A stretch of 20,788 nt of DNA from DASRTE01 sp035316885 (GTDB lineage Bacteria; Actinomycetota; Actinomycetes; Jiangellales; Jiangellaceae): positions 1 to 20,788 of the forward strand of contig DATHII010000133.1 in NCBI GenBank assembly GCA_035316885.1, given 5' to 3'. Both the position numbers and the translations under genes were made by a program. Positions 14,761 to 20,788 of the stretch are shown one piece after another. A model generated the notes under the pieces. It was not told the origin of the DNA. It did no database searches and worked only from the letters and a program-made list of their open reading frames with translations. Numbering within the stretch: position 1 is the stretch's first letter; the number at the start of each line of letters is the position of its first letter.

Positions 14761-14964
14761 TCAGTCGAGGATGAAGGTGATCTCGAGGATGACCTGGAAG
14801 GCGGTCGGCTGACCGTTCTCGACCTCCACCTTCTGGTCCTTCACCCATGCTCCGGTCACGTTGCGGAGCGTGGCGTTGGCGCGCTCGATGCCGACACGTA
14901 CGGCATCGTCGAATCCCTGCTCGGACCGGGCGCTGATCTGGGTGATGCGGGCGACGGAGCCCAT
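14761..14964 (-). CDS. Dodecin family flavin-binding protein
   Basis: The 67-residue product has the dodecin pattern: an N-terminal strand, the helix GFDDAVRVGIERANATLRNV, then two strands (GAWVKDQKVEVENG and AFQVILEITFILD). Trp40 and Gln57 match the flavin-stacking Trp and flavin-contacting Gln of known dodecins. The proteins form hollow dodecamers that store or buffer flavins (FMN or lumichrome, and CoA in some bacteria). The ATG at 14964 has GGAGG 5 bases upstream. The site lies in a small possible hairpin (ACCT-CAGG-AGGT) that could modulate initiation. It is divergent from the epimerase gene with a 124-base gap in which I found no clear promoter. Confidence 0.93.
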   Translation of the reverse strand: MGSVARITQISARSEQGFDDAVRVGIERANATLRNVTGAWVKDQKVEVENGQPTAFQVILEITFILD

Positions 14965-15088
14965 GACGACCTCCTGAGGTGTGCCGATGTCGCCACTGAT
15001 CGTGGTCGATCCCGCTTACCCGCCGCCACCGTTCTGCCGTAGGTGAAGCCGGTTCCGAATGAATCCTCAGCGTCGGAGAATCGCAACC

Positions 15089-16105
15089 GTGCGCATCTTG
15101 GTGATCGGTGGCTCTGTCTTCCTCGGGCGCGCCTTCGTGTCCGAGGCACTGCGTCGTGGCGACGACGTGACGACGTTCAACCGCGGCATCACCGGAGTCG
15201 ACGTGCCCGGCGTCGAGGCGGTGCGTGGCGATCGGACCGTGACCGCTGACCTCGAGCGTCTCGCCGAAGGACGCCGGTGGGACGCGGTGATCGACGTTTG
15301 CGGTTTCGTTCCCCGGGTGGTGGGCGAGTCGGCGCGCGTGTTGTCCGGCCACGCCGATGCGTACGCCTTCGTCTCCAGCATCTCCGCCTTCCCCGGCTGG
15401 CCGGCACACCCGGTCGACGAGAGCTCGCCGACGCACGAGTGCAGTCCCGACGCCGGTCCCGACGACGGCGACTACGGAGAGCTCAAGGCCGGCTGCGAGC
15501 GTGCCGTCCAGGAGGGCTTCGACGGCCGGGTCCTGCTGCTCAATCCGGGCCTGATTCTCGGGCCACACGAGAACGTGGGGCGGCTGCCCTGGTGGCTGAG
15601 CAGGATCGCCCACGGCGGCGCGGTGCTCGCGCCCGGAGATCCTGACGTCGAGATGCAGGTCATCGACGCGCGCGACATCGCGGCCTTCGGCCTGGACCAA
15701 CTGCGTGCCGGTGCTGAGGGTCGCTTCCTCACCAGCGGCCCGCCCGGCGACACGACCTTCGGACGCTGGCTCGCCGACTGCGTCGCCGTGACCGGATCGG
15801 ACGCAGAGCTGGTCTGGGTGCCGGACGACATCCTGGTCGAGCACAGCGTCGAGACCTGGACCGAACTACCCCTGTGGACGCCGGACGACACCGACACCGC
15901 CGCGGTCTGGCGCGCTTCGGTCGGCAAGGCGTTGGCCGCCGGCCTCACCTGCCGCCCGGTCGCCGACACCGTCCGCGACACCTGGTCCTGGATGACGGCA
16001 GGCGGCGCCGACACGCTCCTCGCCTACCGCGACATGCCCGACCAGGGCATCGATCCCGCCAAGGAGAAGGAAATCCTCGCGGCCTGGGCCGGACGCGACC
16101 ACTAG
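15089..16105 (+). CDS. NAD(P)-dependent epimerase/reductase (extended SDR-like)
   Basis: The 338-residue product starts with a Rossmann fold MRILVIGGSVFLGRAF (dinucleotide loop GGSVFLG, residues 7-13). FNRG at 30-33 follows strand 2, DVCGF comes after it, and the active-site Tyr129-x-x-x-Lys133 lies in DYGELKAG. The C-terminal half carries family features such as NPGLILGPHE and MQVIDARDIA. It resembles actinobacterial NAD-dependent epimerase/dehydratase proteins of unknown substrate. The GTG at 15089 is chosen because GGAGAA lies 8 bases upstream and the Rossmann strand starts there; an ATG ten codons earlier lacks a ribosome site. The gene ends 25 bases from the convergent QueA-like gene. 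Confidence 0.88.
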   Translation: MRILVIGGSVFLGRAFVSEALRRGDDVTTFNRGITGVDVPGVEAVRGDRTVTADLERLAEGRRWDAVIDVCGFVPRVVGESARVLSGHADAYAFVSSISAFPGWPAHPVDESSPTHECSPDAGPDDGDYGELKAGCERAVQEGFDGRVLLLNPGLILGPHENVGRLPWWLSRIAHGGAVLAPGDPDVEMQVIDARDIAAFGLDQLRAGAEGRFLTSGPPGDTTFGRWLADCVAVTGSDAELVWVPDDILVEHSVETWTELPLWTPDDTDTAAVWRASVGKALAAGLTCRPVADTVRDTWSWMTAGGADTLLAYRDMPDQGIDPAKEKEILAAWAGRDH

Positions 16106-16126
16106 CCGCGCCGGCCGACCCGCGGC
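16105..16126. terminator. Hairpin between convergent epimerase and QueA-like genes
   Basis: GCCGCG (16105-16110) and CGCGGC (16121-16126) form a perfect 6-base-pair GC stem with a 10-base loop. It sits exactly in the 25-base gap between the epimerase stop and the convergent stop at 16131. The position suits a two-way terminator; no T tract is present. Confidence 0.4.
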
Positions 16127-16130
16127 CCGC

Positions 16131-17195
16131 TCAGGGCAGGAACAGCGTCGAGTCGCCGAACTCGTGCCAGAGGTAACGATGTTCGACGGCCGCACGGTAC
16201 GCGGCCGTCACCAGGCCGGGCCCGGCGACAGCTTCGAGAAGCAGGAGGTGGCTGGCCTGCGGGGCGTGCAGCCCCGTCACCAGACCGGTCACCGCGCGGG
16301 CCGGCCGCTCCGGACCCAGCACCAGGTCGGTCCAGCCGCCCGCCACGCGAACGGTCCCGTCCGGTGTCACCGCCGACTCCAGCGCACGCACGACCGTCGT
16401 CCCCACCGCGACGACGCGATTGCCCGCGGCGCGGGCGCTTGCCACCAGGCGGGCCGTGGCTGCGGGCACCTCGAAGCGCTCGGGCGTGGGGGGCTCGTGT
16501 AACTCCGGGCTCGAGACGCCGGCGTGCAGGACGATCGGCGCGACGGTGACACCGTGCGCGACCAACCGCACCACGAGTGACGTTGTGAACGGCCGTCCTG
16601 CGCTGGCCATCTCGGCGCTACCTGGCTGGGTGGCGAACACGGTCTGGTGGTCCGCCAGCGGAAAGTGACCCGCGAGGTAGGCGTACCCGATGGGCCGGCC
16701 GTGCAGGGCCAGGTAGTGGTCGAGATCGGCGGCGGGTGAGATGGCGGCCCGCCACAGCCGCGAGGTCGTCGCCAACGGGTCCGGGTAGGCCGCCCTGAGT
16801 TGGGCGGTGAGGCCGCCGGGCAGGTGGAGGCGGTCGCCAGGCGCCATCGCCACGTCCGGCCCGCTGCCGTCCGGGCGCCGCACCTCCACGACCCACCCGC
16901 CGCCGTCCAGCACTGTCGAGACGTGCAGCGGCGTGGGCCTGCCGTCGGTGAAGTGCGCGTCCAGCGCGGCGGGAAGCGTCGCCGACGTGTTGACGACGAC
17001 GAGGTCTCCCGGCTCCAGCAGGTCGGGAAGGTCGTGGAAGCGCCGGTGCTCGATGCTGGGCGCCGGCGTGGACGGGCCGCGCGCGACGAGCAGGCGAACC
17101 CCGTCCCGCGCTATTCCACGGCGCTCGGGTGGTGCCACGGCGTCGCTGCCCGGCGGCGGGGTGAACCGGGTCACCGGTGCAACCTGGGTGGTCAT
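16131..17195 (-). CDS. Divergent QueA-like protein (SAM:tRNA ribosyltransferase-isomerase family)
   Basis: The 354-residue product aligns over its whole length with QueA. Shared segments are RRFHDLPDLLEPGDLVVVNTS (52-71), HQTVFAT (183-189), VGTTVVRALES (264-274), GGWTDLVLGP (287-296) and the C-terminus YLWHEFGDSTLFLP. QueA moves the ribosyl part of S-adenosylmethionine onto preQ1 in tRNA to make epoxyqueuosine. Several positions I recall as typical of QueA differ: PTAGLHF is replaced by MASAGRPFT (196-204), the HKMHSE-type segment by LHEPPTPERFEVP, and NFHLPKSTL by GLHAPQASHL. It may be a paralogue with another substrate. The ATG at 17195 overlaps the stop of the upstream SDR gene by 4 bases, so the two form one operon. 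Confidence 0.85.
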   Translation of the reverse strand: MTTQVAPVTRFTPPPGSDAVAPPERRGIARDGVRLLVARGPSTPAPSIEHRRFHDLPDLLEPGDLVVVNTSATLPAALDAHFTDGRPTPLHVSTVLDGGGWVVEVRRPDGSGPDVAMAPGDRLHLPGGLTAQLRAAYPDPLATTSRLWRAAISPAADLDHYLALHGRPIGYAYLAGHFPLADHQTVFATQPGSAEMASAGRPFTTSLVVRLVAHGVTVAPIVLHAGVSSPELHEPPTPERFEVPAATARLVASARAAGNRVVAVGTTVVRALESAVTPDGTVRVAGGWTDLVLGPERPARAVTGLVTGLHAPQASHLLLLEAVAGPGLVTAAYRAAVEHRYLWHEFGDSTLFLP

Positions 17196-17905
17196 GGTGG
17201 TGGAACCAGCTCGGCGACCCGGTAGCGACCGCTGGGCCGGTCGCTGCCCATCAGGGCCAGCAGCGCCGGAACCACGGTCTCCGGAGCCGCCCGGTCGCTG
17301 ATGTTCTCCCCGGGGAACGCCTGCTGCTGCAGATCGGTAGCCATGTCGCCGGGGTCGAACGCGTAGACGCGCAGCGTCGGATGCTCGGCCGCGAGGATGG
17401 CGGTGAGCTGGTCGAGTGCCGCCTTGGCCGATCCGTACCCGCCCCACCCTTCATAGGCTTCCACCGCCGCGTCGGAAGTCACGTCGACGATGACGCCGGC
17501 CCTCTTCTCGAGAAGCGGCAGGACGAGTTGGGTCAGGCCCAGCGGCGCGATCGTGTTGACCGCGTATACGTGCTCGAGCACGTCCAGCGGATAATCGGCG
17601 AGCCGGGGCTGCGGACTGGGGCCGAGCATGCTGGCGTTGTTGACGAGCAGGTCCAGTCCGCCCGCATCGGCGACCGCGTCAGCCAACTCCCGCCGGTGAC
17701 CGGGGTCGGCGACGTCGCCCGGGACGGCGGTCAGCGTGCCGGCCTCCAGGAGCAGCGCGTCGACGGTCTCGGCCAGCCGCGCGCCGTCGCGTCCGTCGAT
17801 GACGACGTGCCAGCCGCTGCGGACGAGCTCGGCCGTCAGCGCACGACCGAGGCCGCGCGAAGCACCTGTCACGAGCGCGACCTGGGTGCGATCACTGGTG
17901 GTCAT
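17192..17905 (-). CDS. Short-chain dehydrogenase/reductase (classical SDR)
   Basis: The 237-residue product is a classical SDR. The cofactor loop TGASRGLG is followed by GRD after strand 2, NNAS in the middle (NAG-type motif), catalytic Ser in VDVTSDAA, and Tyr-x-x-x-Lys in YGSAKAA. Substrate and direction are unknown. The ATG at 17905 is preferred to a TTG seven codons upstream because a promoter-like -10 ends 6 bases before this ATG and no Shine-Dalgarno site precedes it, so the mRNA is probably leaderless. It is the first gene of an operon with the QueA-like gene (ATGA overlap). The ABC exporter operon upstream is on the same strand, 61 bases away, with no visible terminator, so some read-through is possible. 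Confidence 0.9.
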   Translation of the reverse strand: MTTSDRTQVALVTGASRGLGRALTAELVRSGWHVVIDGRDGARLAETVDALLLEAGTLTAVPGDVADPGHRRELADAVADAGGLDLLVNNASMLGPSPQPRLADYPLDVLEHVYAVNTIAPLGLTQLVLPLLEKRAGVIVDVTSDAAVEAYEGWGGYGSAKAALDQLTAILAAEHPTLRVYAFDPGDMATDLQQQAFPGENISDRAAPETVVPALLALMGSDRPSGRYRVAELVPPP

Positions 17906-17942
17906 GCCGCCAGCGTGCAAGTTCAAGTAAACATGAAGTCAA
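17906..17942 (-). promoter_or_regulatory. MerR-type promoter and operator of the SDR/QueA-like operon
   Basis: On the minus strand -35 TTGACT (17942-17937) and -10 CACGCT (17917-17912) are separated by 19 bases, longer than the usual 17. The spacer region holds the imperfect dyad ACTTCATGTTTACTTGAACT (17939-17920; 9-base arms, 7 of 9 matching). This resembles the ACTTCAAGTTAACTTGAAGT class of MerR-family operators. A 19-20 base spacer with a central dyad is the hallmark of MerR-activated promoters. The -10 ends 6 bases before the SDR ATG. No MerR gene is in the window. Confidence 0.65.
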
Positions 17943-17966
17943 GCACTGCGGGGATCGTGGGCTCGG

Positions 17967-19595
17967 TCAGGTCATGGCGAGGTCGCGCCGGCGGAAGGAC
18001 GCCACCCCGATCGCTGTGAGGGCGGCAGCGACGAGCAGCAGCGCGAGCAACGGCAGCGCCGTCACGTCGTCCGCGGGTGCGGCCGGCACGTGGCTGAACG
18101 GGGAAAGGTCCAGGACCGCCTGCGGCAGCCCGAGGATCTGGCCGAGCTGGCCGATCAGGACGCACAGCGCGAGAACGGCCCAGGACACGGCGGCGGCCAG
18201 GCGCGGCAGCAGTCCGAAGGCGGCCACCGCCAGGCCGGCCAGCGCCAGTACCGCCGGTGCCTGAACGAGGGCGGCACCGATCAGGGTCGATGTCTGGGTA
18301 CCGACGTCGTCGACGACCAGGCCGTACGCCAGCCCCGTGGACAGTCCCATCAGGGTGAGCAGCAGCACAGCTCCGCATGCGGCGATAGCGACGTGGCTCC
18401 ACATCCATCGCGTCCGCGGTACCGACGCCGCCAGCACGGGCTCGACCCGCCCGGCCGATTCCTCCGACCGCATCCGGAGCAGCGCCTGGATGGCGTATCC
18501 CGCCACGGCGAGTCCCGCGATGCCCAGTGTTGCGGCGAAGTAGGCCTCGGTCAGGCCCGCGGTGCCGCCGATCTGCTCGAAATAGTCGGCCATCTGCTCG
18601 CTGTCTCCGATGAACTCCTCGATCTCGTCGCCGATGCTGCCGTACGCGGCGCCGAGGACGACGGTGCCGACCGCCCATCCGATGAACACGCCGCGCTGGA
18701 GGTGCCAGCCGAGTCCAAGCGGGCTGAGTAGCCCCGGCGTCGCCGTTGGTCGCCCCGGCTGCACTGCTCGCAGGCCGGCACCCACGTCGCGGTGGGCGGT
18801 CAGCACGAAGGAGAGTCCGACCAGCGCGGCGAACGCAACGACCAGGAGACCCAACACCCACCAGTTGTCCTGGTCGTACGGACGAATCTGCTGGCCCCAG
18901 CCGATTGGCGACAGCCACGAAGGCCACGCACTGACGAGCGTGACGCCGCCGTCGACGACTTTGCCCGAAACGTCGCCGACGGCGCGTAGCAGGAAGGCGA
19001 CGCCGATCGCGGCGGCCGCCATCCCATTGGCTCCGCGCGCGGTCTCCGAGACCTGCGCGGTGACAGCGGCGATCGCCGCGAAGGCGATGCCGACGGCCGC
19101 GATGCCGGCAGCGGCCGCGAACGAGCCTGCGGCCGGCAGGTCGTTGCCGATCAACACGACGGCGTTGAGGAGGCCGAGCACGACATTGGCCCCGACGGCG
19201 ACGATCAGCGCTGCGGTCAGGCTGGCGTGGCGGCCGACGATGCCCGCGCCGATCAGCTCTGCCCGACCCGTCTCTTCGTTCTGTCGCGTGTGACGCACGA
19301 CGGTCAGCGTGCTCATGAACGCGGCCGCGATGGCGACGACCATGAAGGACTGGGTCATCGCCGTTGCGCCCAGGCTGGTGCCCGAGACGAGTCCGTTGAA
19401 CATCACCCCGACCGGGCTCTGGGCTGTCGAGATGGCGAGGGCTACACGCTCCTGCTCGGTCGGGTAGAGGCCGACGACGCTGGACACCGTCGCCGCCTGC
19501 GTCAGCGTCAGGGCCAACAGCCAGATCGGTAGCTGGATGCGGTCGCGACGTAGCGCGAGTCGTACCAGCCGGCCGGTACCGGTGAAAGCGCTCAT
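17967..19595 (-). CDS. ABC transporter permease (two-half, ABC-2-like exporter)
   Basis: The 542-residue product has about 12 hydrophobic segments arranged as two similar halves. Each half starts with a basic stretch before its first helices (for example RLVRLALRRDRIQLPIW) and contains a large loop (TRQNEETGRAELI in the first half, MRSEESAGRVEPVL in the second). Such paired motifs (E-E-x-G/S-R-x-E) are typical of actinobacterial antibiotic or polyketide exporter permeases of this type. It forms the membrane pore for the ATPase encoded just upstream; the cargo is unknown. The ATG at 19595 overlaps the ATPase stop by 4 bases (ATGA). Confidence 0.92.
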   Translation of the reverse strand: MSAFTGTGRLVRLALRRDRIQLPIWLLALTLTQAATVSSVVGLYPTEQERVALAISTAQSPVGVMFNGLVSGTSLGATAMTQSFMVVAIAAAFMSTLTVVRHTRQNEETGRAELIGAGIVGRHASLTAALIVAVGANVVLGLLNAVVLIGNDLPAAGSFAAAAGIAAVGIAFAAIAAVTAQVSETARGANGMAAAAIGVAFLLRAVGDVSGKVVDGGVTLVSAWPSWLSPIGWGQQIRPYDQDNWWVLGLLVVAFAALVGLSFVLTAHRDVGAGLRAVQPGRPTATPGLLSPLGLGWHLQRGVFIGWAVGTVVLGAAYGSIGDEIEEFIGDSEQMADYFEQIGGTAGLTEAYFAATLGIAGLAVAGYAIQALLRMRSEESAGRVEPVLAASVPRTRWMWSHVAIAACGAVLLLTLMGLSTGLAYGLVVDDVGTQTSTLIGAALVQAPAVLALAGLAVAAFGLLPRLAAAVSWAVLALCVLIGQLGQILGLPQAVLDLSPFSHVPAAPADDVTALPLLALLLVAAALTAIGVASFRRRDLAMT

Positions 19596-20515
19596 CGTGC
19601 GGCCGCCTCGGCCCGCTCGGTCTCGAGCGCGAGCTCGTCGCCGTAGTGGCGGAGGAAGAGCTCCTCGAGCGTGGGCGGCGTACTGGTCAGGGCGCGGACA
19701 TCGAAGGATGTCAGGTGGGTGAGCACGCGTCCGATCTCGTGGGTGTCGACGTCGAACGCCGCGTGCCTTCCGTCGACGACGAGGTCGTGGACGCCGGAGA
19801 ACTCGGCCAGGCCGGTGATCGGTCGGGCCGTCTCCACCGAGATCGACGTGCGGGTCAGGTGGCGCAGTTCGGTGAGCGTGCCGGACTCGACGGTCTTTCC
19901 CAGCCGGATGATGCTGACCCTGTCGCACAACGCCTCGACCTCGGCGAGCACGTGGCTGGACAACAGAACCGTCCGACCCGCCTGCTTGACCTCGCGCACG
20001 CAGTCCTGGAAGACGGCCTCCATCAGCGGGTCGAGCCCGGACGAGGGTTCGTCCAGGACGAACAGCTCCACGTCGGATGCGAACGCGGCGACGACGGCGA
20101 CCTTCTGCCGGTTGCCCTTCGAATACGTGCGTGCCTTCTTGGTGGGGTCGAGGTCGAAGCGCTCGAGCAGGTCGGCGCGGCGCTTCGGGTCGAGGCCGCC
20201 GCGCAGTGAGCCCAGCAGATCGATCGCCTCTCCGCCGGACAGGTTGGGCCAGAGGTTCACGTCGCCGGGCACATAGGCAAGGCGTCGGTGCAGCTCGACG
20301 GCGTCGCTCCAGGGATCGCCGTCGAGCAACGTCGCCCGGCCGGCGTCGGAGCGGAGCAGCCCGAGCAGGACCCGGATCGTCGTCGACTTGCCGGCACCGT
20401 TCGGTCCGAGGAATCCGTGCACCTCACCGGTGGCGACCGACAGGTCGAGCCCGTCGAGCGCTCGGGTCTGACCGAAGGACTTGACCAGGCCGGACACGGA
20501 GATTGCAGTGGTCAT
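19592..20515 (-). CDS. ABC transporter ATP-binding protein (exporter)
   Basis: The 307-residue product has an ABC ATPase domain (about 5-220) and a C-terminal extension. Walker A is GPNGAGKST (37-45), the signature is YSKGNRQKV (132-140), Walker B LFVLDEP (152-158), D-loop SGLDP and switch His in SSHV. The usual Q-loop glutamine is replaced: the segment reads YVPGDVNLWPNLSGGE (82-97). The signature is not LSGGQ. These features recur in a group of actinobacterial drug/antibiotic exporters, to my knowledge. It powers the permease encoded next. The ATG at 20515 has no Shine-Dalgarno site and directly follows a promoter, so the mRNA is probably leaderless. It is divergent from a MarR-like regulator. 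Confidence 0.93.
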   Translation of the reverse strand: MTTAISVSGLVKSFGQTRALDGLDLSVATGEVHGFLGPNGAGKSTTIRVLLGLLRSDAGRATLLDGDPWSDAVELHRRLAYVPGDVNLWPNLSGGEAIDLLGSLRGGLDPKRRADLLERFDLDPTKKARTYSKGNRQKVAVVAAFASDVELFVLDEPSSGLDPLMEAVFQDCVREVKQAGRTVLLSSHVLAEVEALCDRVSIIRLGKTVESGTLTELRHLTRTSISVETARPITGLAEFSGVHDLVVDGRHAAFDVDTHEIGRVLTHLTSFDVRALTSTPPTLEELFLRHYGDELALETERAEAAAR

Positions 20516-20550
20516 GCCCAGAGCGTACAGTGAGTTCGCAAAGTTGTGAA
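20516..20550 (-). promoter_or_regulatory. Leaderless promoter and palindromic operator of the ABC exporter operon
   Basis: On the minus strand -35 TTCACA (20550-20545) and -10 TACGCT (20527-20522) have a 17-base spacer, and the -10 ends 6 bases before the ATG. The palindrome TTCGCAAAGTTGTGAA (20535-20550; 7-base arms, 6 of 7 matching) covers the -35 and half the spacer, so a protein bound there would block the promoter. The divergent MarR-like gene is the obvious candidate for the binding protein. Confidence 0.6.
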
Positions 20551-20597
20551 TGTTAAGAACTCGTCAAGGTCTGCAAACGGGGAGGAGACGATCGAGG

Positions 20598-20788
20598 GTG
20601 GTCGACGGATCGGATACCGGGCGCGACGCCGTCGAGGTCAGCCGTTTCGTCGAGCGCTTCGCGCTGACCCTGCTCGACAGCGGTGTACCGCGGATGCCCG
20701 CCCGGGCGTTCGTCGCGATCCTCGCATCCGACAAGGGCTATCTCACGGCGGCTGAGCTTGCCCACGTGCTCGACGTCAGCCCGGCGGC
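20598..20788 (+). CDS. MarR/GbsR-like transcriptional regulator, N-terminal part only
   Basis: Reading from the GTG at 20598, 63 residues are visible before the right edge. The segment RFVERFALTLLDSGVPRMPARAFVAIL leads into ASDKGYLTAAELAHVLDVSPA, which fits the start of a winged helix-turn-helix of MarR/GbsR-like regulators often found divergent from ABC exporters. GGGGAGGAG (20578-20586) lies 11 bases upstream of the GTG, rather far, but no closer in-frame start exists. It probably represses the divergent exporter operon through the palindrome in the shared 82-base gap; this is inferred from position. Confidence 0.75.
   Translation, partial: MVDGSDTGRDAVEVSRFVERFALTLLDSGVPRMPARAFVAILASDKGYLTAAELAHVLDVSPA

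Noticed and set aside
13778..15844. Open frame of 688 codons on the minus strand
   Set aside because: It runs antisense through the dodecin-flanking genes, the histone-tail protein and the epimerase, shows no domain, and has Arg/His/Gly-rich composition typical of shadow frames in high-GC DNA.
1..20788. Mobile element, prophage, CRISPR or integrative island
   Set aside because: No transposase, integrase, terminal repeats, spaced repeats or shift in codon use was seen; the order of core genes follows the known conserved locus.

Overview
The window is a contiguous, high-GC stretch with GTG starts, 4-base gene overlaps, PASTA kinases and a CrgA homologue. These features point to an actinomycete; I cannot fix the genus. 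Its core matches, in content and order, the dnaA-proximal cell-envelope and cell-division locus known from Mycobacterium tuberculosis: tRNA-Leu, fhaA, fhaB, pstP, rodA, pbpA, pknA, pknB, a trpG/pabA gene, a DUF881 gene, crgA, then ppiA. The window therefore probably lies close to the chromosome origin. No mobile element, CRISPR array or rRNA is visible, and no gene-free stretch exceeds 300 bases.

Layout. 1-979 (minus) is an amidase-signature enzyme cut by the left edge. 1115-1624 (minus) is a PPOX-family flavin/F420 protein, and 1652-1735 (minus) is tRNA-Leu(CAG). 1900-10506 (plus) is the seven-gene operon fhaA-fhaB-pstP-rodA-pbpA-pknA-pknB; the last five genes are linked by 4-base stop/start overlaps. 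10578-11965 (minus) holds a glutamine amidotransferase subunit and a DUF881 protein, with crgA divergent at 12071-12325. 12417-13832 (minus) holds a zinc-ribbon rhomboid protease and a cyclophilin. 13967-14740 (plus) is a membrane-anchored protein with a histone-H1-like tail. 14761-14964 (minus) is a dodecin and 15089-16105 (plus) an NAD-dependent epimerase/reductase. 16131-17905 (minus) is a two-gene operon of an SDR dehydrogenase and a divergent QueA-like protein. 17967-20515 (minus) is a two-gene ABC exporter, divergent from a MarR-like regulator that runs off the right edge.

How it fits together. PknB senses the wall through four PASTA repeats. With PknA it phosphorylates targets that FhaA and FhaB read through FHA domains, PstP reverses the signal, and RodA/PbpA are the glycan polymerase and transpeptidase under control. 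CrgA links this to the divisome. These roles are known for the families; the sequence shows the matching domains and residues.

The most notable observations are listed here. PknA has lost both members of a normally conserved catalytic pair (the HRDxK lysine and the GT-motif threonine). The SDR/QueA-like operon has what looks like a MerR-type promoter with a 19-base spacer, firing at the start codon. A second apparently leaderless promoter with a palindromic operator drives the ABC exporter. FhaA carries a GarA-like TETTE motif just ahead of its FHA domain. The QueA-like protein has lost several canonical QueA motifs.
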